This document shows positions 33,148-40,963 of a DNA stretch of 64,000 nt, in pieces (position 1 is the first letter of the stretch; each line of letters opens with the position of its first letter). A program made the position numbers and the translations under genes. The DNA comes from WRGT01 sp964450405 (lineage in GTDB: Bacteria > Spirochaetota > UBA4802 > UBA5550), in contig CAYVCQ010000008.1 of assembly GCA_964450405.1 (NCBI GenBank), forward strand, positions 62,001-126,000, given 5' to 3'. Under the pieces are notes generated by a model, which ran no database searches, was not told the origin of the DNA, and was given only the letters and a program-made list of their open reading frames with translations.

Positions 33148-34460
33148 ATGTTTTCTCCTTTGTTGAAATATAGTGATAGTCCCATTTCCAGCAGCGGCTT
33201 CACCGGCCTGCAGTCGGGAGAGAGTATTTTTCCGGTTCTATTCTTCGCAACTGCCCCGCATCCTCCGCCGCATAAAAGCTGTGACGGACATTCTCTGCAC
33301 TCGGGTATAGATGTAACATCGCGCTCCTGCCATATGCTGACAGCTTCATTTTTTGAAGTCACTTCCGGAAAAAATGTTCCCAGCTCTTCTCCGGATTTAC
33401 CGACCGTTGCGGTGCATGAATATATCTTCCCGGTGTAGTCAAAGGCCCATTCGCTTTTACATGCAGGACATGAATCAAATAACGGACGGGGAAGTTCTCC
33501 ATTTTCAAAAAGAAATTTTGAAACAGAAAATAACGGTTTATGAAATTCAAGAATATGAGGATGAACATTTACCAGTCCGTAAATTTTTTCGTAAAGTTCA
33601 GCCCGTTCAAAGAGCCTTTTATTCCCCGCCATGCAATGATGCAGTTCATAGTTACGGCCAATCTGCGTTTTAAAAAGCGGATTTTTTGTCCACCCCTTTG
33701 AGATTGCAAATGAAGCAAACTCCGGCAGATTGTCTATATTGTCCTTGTCAGCAACCATTCTAAGATTGATAGATAGGCCGAGTCTCAGTGATTCATCAAT
33801 TCCTGAAACTATACGGTCAAAGGTTTCTGCTTTATTTTTCATATAGCGCCGTGCATTATGAACTTCCCGTGTGCCGTCCAGCGTAACCTGTATCTCCCGA
33901 ATTCTACCCTTTGACAGAATATCTAAATAATCCGCAAGATTGTAGCCGTTCGTCACTATAGCAAGATCAATCCCTTTCTCTGCAGATTTTTCTATCAGCA
34001 TTAAAAGTTCCCGGCGGTGCTTTTCCCCTGGAAGCAGCGGTTCCCCGCCGAATATTGTTATATATTTTCTTCTGCTGCCGAATTCGCGTTCTACATAATT
34101 AAAGAAAGCATCAACAGTCTCTTCACTTAGCTCACCCTTCTCCGGAGCATACTCGTCCTGGTAGCAGTACGAACATGCGAAGTTGCACTCATACCTCGGA
34201 ACAAAAAATATCTGAATCTCCGAACTGTCACGCTCCTCGATAAAATCGAGATAAGCCAGTTTATATTTTCTGTTCTCTTCATTTTCATCGGAGAGATATC
34301 CCTTTGCGGTATACTCTTCTATATCAGAATATTTACCGTTTAATATTTCCTGCGCTTTTTCAGATGAGAGAATATCCGCATTTCCGGACAAAGGATTGAG
34401 TAAAAAATAATTCTCTGAATCAGCAAGTTTACCAAATATATTGTGTTTAGAAAATTTCAT
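33144..34460 (-). CDS. Radical SAM/SPASM peptide maturase-like enzyme
   Basis: The 438-residue protein has an N-terminal ~80-residue region of the kind that in many maturases serves peptide recognition, a radical SAM barrel with Cys92-x3-Cys96-x2-Cys99 (CNFACSYCY), FGGEPLL and VTNGYNL, and a C-terminal SPASM domain rich in cysteines (CPACKSEWAFDYTGKIYSC, then CRECPSQLLCGGGC and a final Cys) able to hold two extra Fe-S clusters. Such enzymes install thioether, C-C or other bonds in ribosomal peptides. The start at 34460 is taken because GGTG precedes this ATG and an upstream extension would run into the hairpin and the small peptide gene. The 31-residue peptide gene lies 71 bases upstream; the thioredoxin fusion overlaps by 4 bases downstream. 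Confidence 0.88.
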   Translation of the reverse strand: MKFSKHNIFGKLADSENYFLLNPLSGNADILSSEKAQEILNGKYSDIEEYTAKGYLSDENEENRKYKLAYLDFIEERDSSEIQIFFVPRYECNFACSYCYQDEYAPEKGELSEETVDAFFNYVEREFGSRRKYITIFGGEPLLPGEKHRRELLMLIEKSAEKGIDLAIVTNGYNLADYLDILSKGRIREIQVTLDGTREVHNARRYMKNKAETFDRIVSGIDESLRLGLSINLRMVADKDNIDNLPEFASFAISKGWTKNPLFKTQIGRNYELHHCMAGNKRLFERAELYEKIYGLVNVHPHILEFHKPLFSVSKFLFENGELPRPLFDSCPACKSEWAFDYTGKIYSCTATVGKSGEELGTFFPEVTSKNEAVSIWQERDVTSIPECRECPSQLLCGGGCGAVAKNRTGKILSPDCRPVKPLLEMGLSLYFNKGENI

Positions 34461-34495
34461 TTTGTCACCAATAACGCCCTGTAATTTTAAATCAT

Positions 34496-34524
34496 GGGAC
34501 ACCGGATCATCGATCCGGCATCCC
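34496..34524 (-). promoter_or_regulatory. Stable hairpin between the small peptide gene and the maturase gene
   Basis: On the minus strand GGGATGCCGGATC pairs with GATCCGGTGTCCC over 13 bp (two G-U wobbles) around a 3-base loop. It follows the peptide stop codon by about seven bases. There is no T-run, so it may stabilise the peptide mRNA or partially attenuate the downstream genes, as often seen where a precursor must be made in excess. Confidence 0.6.
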
Positions 34525-34531
34525 ATGTTTA

Positions 34532-34627
34532 TCAATCGTGGCAACCTGCGACGATTGTTGAGATCTTTGCACAGCACTGTGCAACTCTGGAATCCGCTGA
34601 TTCCTTTTTCTTAATCAGACTGTTCAT
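34532..34627 (-). CDS. Candidate precursor peptide, 31 residues, three Cys
   Basis: A short frame opens at ATG 34627, eight bases after AAGGAG, and closes at TGA-TAA (34532). The peptide starts MNSLIKKKES, has a charged front half, and carries Cys18-Cys19 and Cys29 near the C-terminus in a small-residue segment (AQCCAKISTIVAGCHD). Its position directly before a radical SAM/SPASM gene, its size and its C-terminal cysteines fit a ribosomally made precursor whose cysteines would be cross-linked. It does not match a named precursor family I can recall. An alternative is a regulatory leader peptide. The overlapping ATG five bases upstream yields only a two-codon frame. Confidence 0.6.
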   Translation of the reverse strand: MNSLIKKKESADSRVAQCCAKISTIVAGCHD

Positions 34628-34691
34628 AACATGAACTCCTTATATTTTTACCGGAATTGCTCCCGGATAAATACCATCTTTTAAATAATTT

Positions 34692-35336
34692 CTATCTTTT
34701 GTAACCAGTAACTGTCCAGCTTGCAACCTCTATCATACCCTTGGCATATGGAGCAGATTCTTCTATAATACTAATCTCTGAAAATCCCGCATTTTCAAGA
34801 GATTCAAGATATTCCTCCCGTGTAACTGAACCTGCCCAGCACTCTGCCACTGCCTGAGGATCGGTTCTATATTCATCCGGTACAGCGTTGAGTGAATATA
34901 TGTCGCTGACAATAAATCTTCCCCCTGTTTTAAGTATCCTGAAAATTCCCTTCCATACTTTGTCTTTATCTGCAGCATGATTTATTGTGCAGTTTGAAAC
35001 TATCACATCTGCAATAGAATCATCGAGTTTAATATTTTCAAGCTCTGATTTAATTACCGATGCATTCTTTACATCAAATTTACTGATAAGCGCCTCTGCT
35101 TTTTCAATCATACCATCAGATATATCTACACCATAGGCAAAACCGGTTTCACCTGTCATATCCGCCATCCGCAGCAGATCATTCCCCCGGCCGCTGCCAA
35201 GATCTACACAGACCTCGCCCGGTTTAATCCCGGCATGATTTATTGCACCGCCGCATGAAAGACAACATGCGCTTTTTGAAAGAGAACTGTAGCGCTCATT
35301 TATTGTTTTCAGCTGTATTGTCTGATATTCACTCAT
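34692..35336 (-). CDS. ArsM-like SAM-dependent methyltransferase
   Basis: The 214-residue protein is a class I methyltransferase with motif I VCVDLGSGRGNDLL. It shows features of the arsenite methyltransferase (ArsM) family: cysteines in SACCLSCGGA near the N-terminus, VSNCTINHAADK after motif II, RILKTGGRFIVSDIY, and AECWAGSVTREEYLESL with the third Cys. These match the As-binding cysteine positions of ArsM, so it may methylate arsenite, or a thiol/selenol or peptide Cys in this operon context. The start at 35336 is preferred (GGAG eight bases before); it begins one base after the MarR stop, indicating coupling. Confidence 0.85.
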   Translation of the reverse strand: MSEYQTIQLKTINERYSSLSKSACCLSCGGAINHAGIKPGEVCVDLGSGRGNDLLRMADMTGETGFAYGVDISDGMIEKAEALISKFDVKNASVIKSELENIKLDDSIADVIVSNCTINHAADKDKVWKGIFRILKTGGRFIVSDIYSLNAVPDEYRTDPQAVAECWAGSVTREEYLESLENAGFSEISIIEESAPYAKGMIEVASWTVTGYKR

Positions 35337-35337
35337 A

Positions 35338-35754
35338 TTATTTCTCCATTGCATGTTTTAAAAAAGTTAAACCGTTTTCAACAACTGTTAGTTCCTCATC
35401 ACGGAGTTGTGACTTTATCTTCTTTTCGCACTGATTTTTAAGTTTCATAATCGTTGCGTGTTTCTTAATTCCTTTTTTACTGAGAGATAGATGTGTAAAC
35501 CTTCTGTCATCCTTCACCTCAGTCCGGATAAGAAGATCCTGCTCAATCATATGTTCAACTATCCTGCTTACTCTTGAAGGAGACAGCCTGTTCCGTGCTG
35601 CCAGTTCATTTCCGGTAATCATCTCTCCCGGCTTAAGCGACAGCAGAATAAAAGATTCCGGCCGGGTTAAATTCTCATCTTTCAGTGTATCTTCATTCAG
35701 GCTGTAGCATATATCACTTAGATGTAAAATTGTTTCTATAATATTTATTTCCAT
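35338..35754 (-). CDS. MarR-family transcriptional regulator
   Basis: The 138-residue protein has the MarR winged helix: SFILLSLKPGEMITGNELAA, RNRLSPSRVSRIVEHMIEQD, then the wing LLIRTEVKDDRRFTHLSLS. The start at 35754 (MEINII) is chosen because AGAGGAAA lies just before it; the longer frame to 35787 would begin inside the promoter -10 box. As first gene of the operon it probably controls the methyltransferase-peptide-maturase-thioredoxin genes. MarR proteins often sense phenolics, oxidants or metals; the ligand is unknown. Confidence 0.9.
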   Translation of the reverse strand: MEINIIETILHLSDICYSLNEDTLKDENLTRPESFILLSLKPGEMITGNELAARNRLSPSRVSRIVEHMIEQDLLIRTEVKDDRRFTHLSLSKKGIKKHATIMKLKNQCEKKIKSQLRDEELTVVENGLTFLKHAMEK

Positions 35755-35786
35755 ATATTTTCCTCTGTCAATAGTTGTTATTAGCA

Positions 35787-35814
35787 AATATATTCAACTC
35801 CCCAAAAAAGTCAA
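35787..35814 (-). promoter_or_regulatory. Promoter of the MarR/methyltransferase/peptide/maturase operon
   Basis: On the minus strand TTGACT (35814-35809) and TATATT (35792-35787) are 16 bases apart, ~33 bases before the MarR start. The following ~30 bases contain GTTG...CAAC and TAATAACAAC/CTATTG elements that could be a MarR site. Confidence 0.65.
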
Positions 35815-36191
35815 GCAGTTTTTAAGTAATTTATAAATATATTAAATACTTAACATATTTTTTCTAAATAAACGCCTCCAACTTCAATATATCACCAATG
35901 TGAGGATAATTTAACCAATAATTGGACAAATTCCCGAAATATAAGTCCGGATATATAAATCCGGTCGAAGCAGATTGTATCCTGTGAAATAATCATATAT
36001 TCAGAGATTTGTGCTCTGACCCGGATATTATAATGTCCGCCATTCCTGTAAAAACCTGTATCTGCTCCTTTTAATTACAGCGGATCAACACATACGCGAG
36101 AATGGCAGCATGATCAGTTCACGGCACAGAAACAGGAACAAACAATCAGTCTTATGACACAGAATCAAATTAGCGGGTAGAGATAAAAATT
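35815..36191. other. Intergenic region upstream of the AraC-type gene
   Basis: Contains a GCTCTGACCC fragment (36013-36022) shared with two other gaps in the window. No gene or convincing promoter seen. Confidence 0.4.
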
Positions 36192-37301
36192 ATGTTCCAG
36201 TTGATATCACTTATTTTTATTGTAACAATAGGCGCATTGACACTCCTTGCGTCCCTGGGGCAGCTGCTTGTGAAACATAAACGTTTTGAGAATTATAATC
36301 TCTGGGCACTGTTTTTGATTATCTCTATACTATTTATCCAGGTATCTCTGGCAATTTTCAGCGATATAGTTTTTAAATATCCTGCCGTTCTTTTCATGCA
36401 TCTGACAAATTTATATCTTCTCGGTGTTATATTGTTTTTTGCATATACTCTTGTTAGTAACAGAACCGATCAGCTCCCGGTTCACAAATGCGTTTATTTT
36501 ATCCCATCAGGTGCAGCATTTTTATGTGACACAATATTTCTTATTCTCTCAAAAGATGAAAAAATTCTTATTCTGAAAAATATTTACTACGGGGAGCCGT
36601 ATAAATTCGAAATTTTTATAAAACTTCTGTTTTTCGGTGCAGGCTTACAGTGTCTGATATTACTTATTAATCTCTTAAAAGATATACTGGCAAAGCTAAA
36701 AACCGATCGTAAATCCATAATGCTTCCTGAAATAACAATAATATATATTGTTTTATCTGCCGCTGTTGTAAATCTTATTGTAACCGCATATGCATTGAAA
36801 AACAGATATATGATATCAATCGTCTATATTATTGCAGGATTCCTCATGATCGGCACCTTTCTTATTAGTCACAGGTACCCTTCATTTCTTCAGCTGGTAT
36901 ATACCGAAAATTCGGGCAAAAGATATTCCCGCTCATCCCTTGACGGACTTGATATAAATGAAATTAAAATTAAACTTACAGATCTTATGGAGAAAGAGAA
37001 ACTCTTTGCCGAAGAGAACATTTCATTACTGGAACTGGCTGACGAGCTGTCCATTTCATCTCACCAGCTTTCCCGGTTTTTAAATGAGCAGATGAATATG
37101 AGTTTTTATTCATTCATCAATTATCATAGAGTAAAAGAAGCCATTACAATTTTTACCGCAGATAAAGATAAGACAGTTTTATCTATAGCATATGAGGTTG
37201 GATTTAATTCAAAATCCTCATTTTATGGAGCATTCTTTAAGTTCACCGGAAAAACCCCTAATCAATACAAAAAAAGTATCATCAAAACCAGCCAATCTTA
37301 A
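36192..37301 (+). CDS. Membrane-bound AraC-family regulator
   Basis: The 369-residue protein has about seven hydrophobic segments in the first ~235 residues and a C-terminal AraC double helix-turn-helix (residues ~265-365: EENISLLELADELSISSHQL, SRFLNEQMNMSFYSFINYHR, TVLSIAYEVGFNSKSSFYGA, FFKFTGKTPNQYK). Such proteins sense an envelope or lipid signal and bind DNA from the membrane. The lipase gene 270 bases downstream is a possible target. It is transcribed alone; the ribosome binding site GGTAGAG is modest. Confidence 0.88.
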   Translation: MFQLISLIFIVTIGALTLLASLGQLLVKHKRFENYNLWALFLIISILFIQVSLAIFSDIVFKYPAVLFMHLTNLYLLGVILFFAYTLVSNRTDQLPVHKCVYFIPSGAAFLCDTIFLILSKDEKILILKNIYYGEPYKFEIFIKLLFFGAGLQCLILLINLLKDILAKLKTDRKSIMLPEITIIYIVLSAAVVNLIVTAYALKNRYMISIVYIIAGFLMIGTFLISHRYPSFLQLVYTENSGKRYSRSSLDGLDINEIKIKLTDLMEKEKLFAEENISLLELADELSISSHQLSRFLNEQMNMSFYSFINYHRVKEAITIFTADKDKTVLSIAYEVGFNSKSSFYGAFFKFTGKTPNQYKKSIIKTSQS

Positions 37302-37403
37302 CATTTTCACGTCTTTGTTTATAATCCACTACTGATTTTCAGGTTCATGTTTATAAACTAAGACGACAGAATCTTAAATTTGTCATATTTTATTCAATAA
37401 TAA

Positions 37404-37419
37404 AACCGTCCGGACGGTT
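37404..37419. promoter_or_regulatory. 16-bp perfect palindrome upstream of the lipase gene
   Basis: AACCGTCCGGACGGTT is fully self-complementary and GC-rich in an A/T-rich gap. Sites of this type are common operators of TetR-family regulators. It lies 150 bases before the lipase start. Confidence 0.55.
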
Positions 37420-37463
37420 AGCAGGCATGTAACTACTAAAAAACAGAAGGAATTTATCATTTT

Positions 37464-37484
37464 CCCCGCGCCGAAGGCTTGGGG
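37464..37484. repeat. Short dispersed GC-rich hairpin (copy B)
   Basis: CCCC-gc-GCC-gaa-GGC-tt-GGGG followed by 'taatacattt' and 'gagcagatac', the same tail as copy A at 4573. Confidence 0.45.
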
Positions 37485-37568
37485 TAATACATTTCACCAT
37501 CAGTTTGTGAGCAGATACGTTGCTATTGAATAAATACTTAAAACAAATTTAACGTGAGAGGATGCTTT

Positions 37569-39116
37569 ATGATCAGGAATTTAAGTTCGATAAGCTCTGC
37601 TTTTATTTTATCAATATTATTAACTATAGGGGTGTTCAGCGGGTGTGAATTTCAGGATGGCGGCGATATTGGAACCACAAACAGCACCGGGGATCTTTCA
37701 CCTGAAAAAAATATTAGTGCAGGACAAAACCTGGTGGGGAATTACCCGATTGTACTTGTTCATGGTTTTATAGGATGGGGCAGAGACGAACTAGGAGGAT
37801 CGAAGGGACATTACTACTGGGGAGGATATGACGATCTTCAGGAGATTTTAAAAAAATCAGGACATGAATGTTATACAGGCGTAGTGGGCCCCTTTTCCAG
37901 TAACTGGGACAGAGCCTGCGAACTATATGCACAGCTGAAGGGCACACGCACAGATTACGGATTGGCTCACTCTCTGGAGAACAACCATGCCAGATTTGCA
38001 GAAGAGGGCAAAAGAGGTGACTTCCGCGGCAAGTCTCTTCTTAAAAACCCGGAAGGTGAACCGGATTGGGGAATGCCGGGTAACCATGAAAAAATAGATA
38101 TTATAGCCCACAGTCATGGTGCACTTACAGTGCGTATGCTTTCGCAGCTGCTTGAAACAGGATTCCAGAAAGAGATAGACGCCAGCGCAGGCTACCAGTC
38201 TTCCGGAGCTCCGATATCACCGCTTTTTACCGGTAGTGCGGAGACAAAAAATCTGATTCACAGCATAACTACGATGGCCGGAGTACAGAATGGTACGACG
38301 CTCGCCAATAGCATAAATAAGTTTATCCCTATGGTTGTTGATCTTCTTGGAAATATTGTTGCGGCTGTAGGAATTGATGAGAATGATACTATTGTAAATA
38401 TATATGATATCAAACTTCAGCAGTTTGGATTTACCTCACGGCAGCCCGGTGAATCAATAAAGGATTATATTGCACGGATGAAAATTGTTCTGAATAATTT
38501 TCTTGGAGGCAACAGGAAAGATACCTGTCTTTGGGATCTAAGTCCTGAAGGCGCAAGGGAACAGAATGCATGGGTACATTCACAAAAGAATATTTATTAC
38601 TTCTCTTTCGCGGGAGGATCAACCCATAAGGCGCTTCTGCCGGATGCCTTTGACAACTGGGAAAAGCATCAGCTGCCGGATTTAAATAATTTTCTATTAT
38701 GGATGGTCACAGCTCCGATGATGGGCGCCTACACCTGCAACGACACCCGTTACCACGGATTGTGGAGAGCGAAAGACTATGAATTTTTTAATATGCCTGT
38801 TAGAGACCGTCCTAAAATAGACAGCAGCTGGTGGGAAAATGATGGAGTTGTTAATACAAAATCAATGAACGGTCCATGGCTTTATCCTGCCGCCTACACT
38901 GGAATCAGGGACCAGATAGTAAATCTTAACAGGAACATTATGCCTCAAAAAGGGATCTGGAATTATGGAGGGAAATTTTCAACCGTTGATCATTTTGATA
39001 TTATTGGTCTGGAAATCTTCAGCTATGACCGTGATAATTACAATTCACCTGAATTTACAAAGCATGCTGAAGACTGGTATCTGAACTGGGCTGATTATCT
39101 TAGAACGATTGAATAA
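37569..39116 (+). CDS. Secreted lipase of the staphylococcal/Geobacillus (family I.5-like) type, lipoprotein
   Basis: The 515-residue protein has a lipoprotein signal ending FSGC, then YPIVLVHGFIGWGRDE and YYWGGYDDLQEILK, features of large I.5 lipases. The nucleophile elbow is AHSHG (Ser), with downstream segments DLSPEGAREQN (acid region) and STVDHFDIIG (His). It should hydrolyse triacylglycerols or long esters outside the cell or on the outer membrane surface. The start at 37569 is preferred because GAGAGGA lies six bases before it; a GTG fifteen bases upstream overlaps that site. It is monocistronic, with a 16-bp palindrome upstream. Confidence 0.88.
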   Translation: MIRNLSSISSAFILSILLTIGVFSGCEFQDGGDIGTTNSTGDLSPEKNISAGQNLVGNYPIVLVHGFIGWGRDELGGSKGHYYWGGYDDLQEILKKSGHECYTGVVGPFSSNWDRACELYAQLKGTRTDYGLAHSLENNHARFAEEGKRGDFRGKSLLKNPEGEPDWGMPGNHEKIDIIAHSHGALTVRMLSQLLETGFQKEIDASAGYQSSGAPISPLFTGSAETKNLIHSITTMAGVQNGTTLANSINKFIPMVVDLLGNIVAAVGIDENDTIVNIYDIKLQQFGFTSRQPGESIKDYIARMKIVLNNFLGGNRKDTCLWDLSPEGAREQNAWVHSQKNIYYFSFAGGSTHKALLPDAFDNWEKHQLPDLNNFLLWMVTAPMMGAYTCNDTRYHGLWRAKDYEFFNMPVRDRPKIDSSWWENDGVVNTKSMNGPWLYPAAYTGIRDQIVNLNRNIMPQKGIWNYGGKFSTVDHFDIIGLEIFSYDRDNYNSPEFTKHAEDWYLNWADYLRTIE

Positions 39117-39149
39117 TCAAAGAAGGTGCTGTCTTAAAAGTATAATTGT

Positions 39150-39254
39150 TGTCATTCCGGCTGTAGTGAAACGAAATGCCGGAATCTCATATTGCTGATT
39201 CAGTCAGGAGATTCCGGTATTTGCAAGAATAGATAATGCAAAACCGGAATGACA
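39150..39254. repeat. Dispersed palindromic repeat, copy 2 (TGTCATTCCGG ends)
   Basis: About 105 bp, with TTGTCATTCCGGCTGTAGTG at one end and ACCGGAATGACAA at the other. It shares the inner blocks of the copy at 27966-28092. It sits between convergent genes. Confidence 0.75.
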
Positions 39255-39291
39255 AAAAACAGAAATTCCCGATGTTCCATTTTCTAAACAG

Positions 39292-40638
39292 TTACTTTGA
39301 ACGAGCCTTCTCTTTTTCGAGATCAGCAAGCGCCTTCGCTAAATCTTCAGATGTACGATTAAGAAAATTAGAAAGAATATTCTTCTCGACGATTAATCTC
39401 TCCATTGCAGGGTTATGGGCAACTTTTACTTTTTCTTTACTCTCTTTATAATTATCATCATCAACTTCATCTATAATTTCATTTTCATCTAAGGATCCAT
39501 CCCCGATTTCAACAATAGAAACAGTATTATTATGAAAATCTGCACTGCATCCTGCGACTGCACCAATCTCCCCGTAGGAAAAAAAACCGGCTGATGGCAC
39601 ATTCCATAAACCATTTATTCCTCGTGTTTCCGAAGGAAGCTTATCGGCCAATGAAAAGGGACGCGTTACACAGGAGAATAATAACAGTGCATCTGCACTG
39701 TGACGATCTTCATCATAAAATCCGGAGACCTCATCGATAACCGATTCAACTATGTTTGAAACGTCCGGTGCAGTAAAGATTATCCTGGACCCTAACGGAA
39801 CCTGCCCGCCATATATAACACCTCCTTTTTCAAGGTCGACATTAATGATCGAGCGGTATACACGTGATCCGTCAGATTTGATAATTATCAGCGGGTATCC
39901 ATGGACGGCACGGATGAATTGCTGCTGTGATCTGGCCTTTGCAAGAAAATACTTCTCGTAAAAATCCAGCACCGGAACCCCTTCGACCTCGAATAAGGTA
40001 TAACCATCAGAACGTGTAACCTCTCTAGGGAGTCCCATCTCTCTCCAGCCGTTTACTGCGACACCTCGCATTTTTATAATATCTGAATTAAATATTACAG
40101 CCGCAACTCCGCTCTCTGTATCATAGTTCTTAGTAAAAATCCGTGTAGGCATTTCAGAAAGATTTTGTGAAGCAAAAGCTCCGTAAATTCCTGTATTTCC
40201 GGGCATTGATTTTTTTATTCCGGAAACAAGCTCATCACCGATAACAAATGAATTTCCAGTTCCAAATATAAGAACCGACGGATTATTAAAAAACTCCAGC
40301 GCCTTTTTACCAATCGATGAACCGGTTTTATATGAATTCGTTTGTGCGGTTTCAGCGGCAATAATGTGGAATGCATCACTGGAATAATTAAATAGAATCG
40401 CAGTGATTGTATTTTGAAAAATCTCTCCATTGCATATTTCTCCGTGACTTGATACTGCAATAAAATGGACACCGTACTTTGAAAAAATTTCCCTGATCTT
40501 ATCTTTAACCAGATCCATATTACAAGATCTATTAACAAATACCAGAGACAAGGTACAGCCGGAAATGGATTTCAATTCGGCAGAGAGTAAAGACTCAAAA
40601 TCATTTATTCCTACACCACATACAATTCTAGCCTTCAT
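39292..40638 (-). CDS. FIST-domain sensory protein
   Basis: The 448-residue protein contains FIST_N (residues ~25-215; ISGCTLSLVFVNRSC, VSSHGEICNGEI, GIYGAFASQNL) and FIST_C (~220-370; FYEKYFLAKARSQQQFIRAV, RPFSLADKLPSETRGI, GFFSYGEIGAV). A C-terminal coiled coil follows (MERLIVEKNILSNFLNR ... DLAKALADLEKEKARSK). FIST domains are thought to bind small ligands such as amino acids and often sit beside signalling enzymes. The dangling coiled coil without an output domain suggests it docks onto a kinase or receptor encoded elsewhere. GGAAGGTGG precedes the ATG. Confidence 0.88.
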   Translation of the reverse strand: MKARIVCGVGINDFESLLSAELKSISGCTLSLVFVNRSCNMDLVKDKIREIFSKYGVHFIAVSSHGEICNGEIFQNTITAILFNYSSDAFHIIAAETAQTNSYKTGSSIGKKALEFFNNPSVLIFGTGNSFVIGDELVSGIKKSMPGNTGIYGAFASQNLSEMPTRIFTKNYDTESGVAAVIFNSDIIKMRGVAVNGWREMGLPREVTRSDGYTLFEVEGVPVLDFYEKYFLAKARSQQQFIRAVHGYPLIIIKSDGSRVYRSIINVDLEKGGVIYGGQVPLGSRIIFTAPDVSNIVESVIDEVSGFYDEDRHSADALLLFSCVTRPFSLADKLPSETRGINGLWNVPSAGFFSYGEIGAVAGCSADFHNNTVSIVEIGDGSLDENEIIDEVDDDNYKESKEKVKVAHNPAMERLIVEKNILSNFLNRTSEDLAKALADLEKEKARSK

Positions 40639-40963
40639 TCCACCTTCCTTACTTTTCGCGGGAGCATTTTAAAAATTTTTATTTAAATGATTTAGAAGCT
40701 GAGAAATAATACATTACAATAATATATCAATTTAAAGAAAAATAAAGACATTTTTTATTAACTGATTAAAATATGGCAACTATTCAAAAATATCATGTAA
40801 ATATGAATTTTCCCGCGCCTGAGCCACGGGGAAAAAAATCCTCCCGCTAATCCATGATCAGATAAAAAATAGTACATCATTTAAGCAGTAACTATTATCG
40901 GGAGGATTTACATAATCCGGAATGAAGAATGCCAAACCCGCATCTTCACTCCGGCAGAAAAAT
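40639..40963. other. Intergenic region with dispersed hairpin
   Basis: Contains the repeat copy C (40808-40830) and ATCCTCCCG/CGGGAGGAT facing each other (40840-40907). No gene visible. Confidence 0.4.
40808..40907. repeat. Short dispersed hairpin (copy C) inside a larger inverted pair
   Basis: ATTTTCCCGCGCC ... CACGGGGAAAA resembles copies A and B. Further on ATCCTCCCG at 40840 and CGGGAGGAT near 40899 form an inverted pair enclosing 'agcagtaac'. Confidence 0.4.

Noticed and set aside
34460..34577. Longer N-terminus for the radical SAM/SPASM protein
   Set aside because: The extension runs through the hairpin and the tail of the small peptide gene; GGTG before 34460 supports the shorter start.
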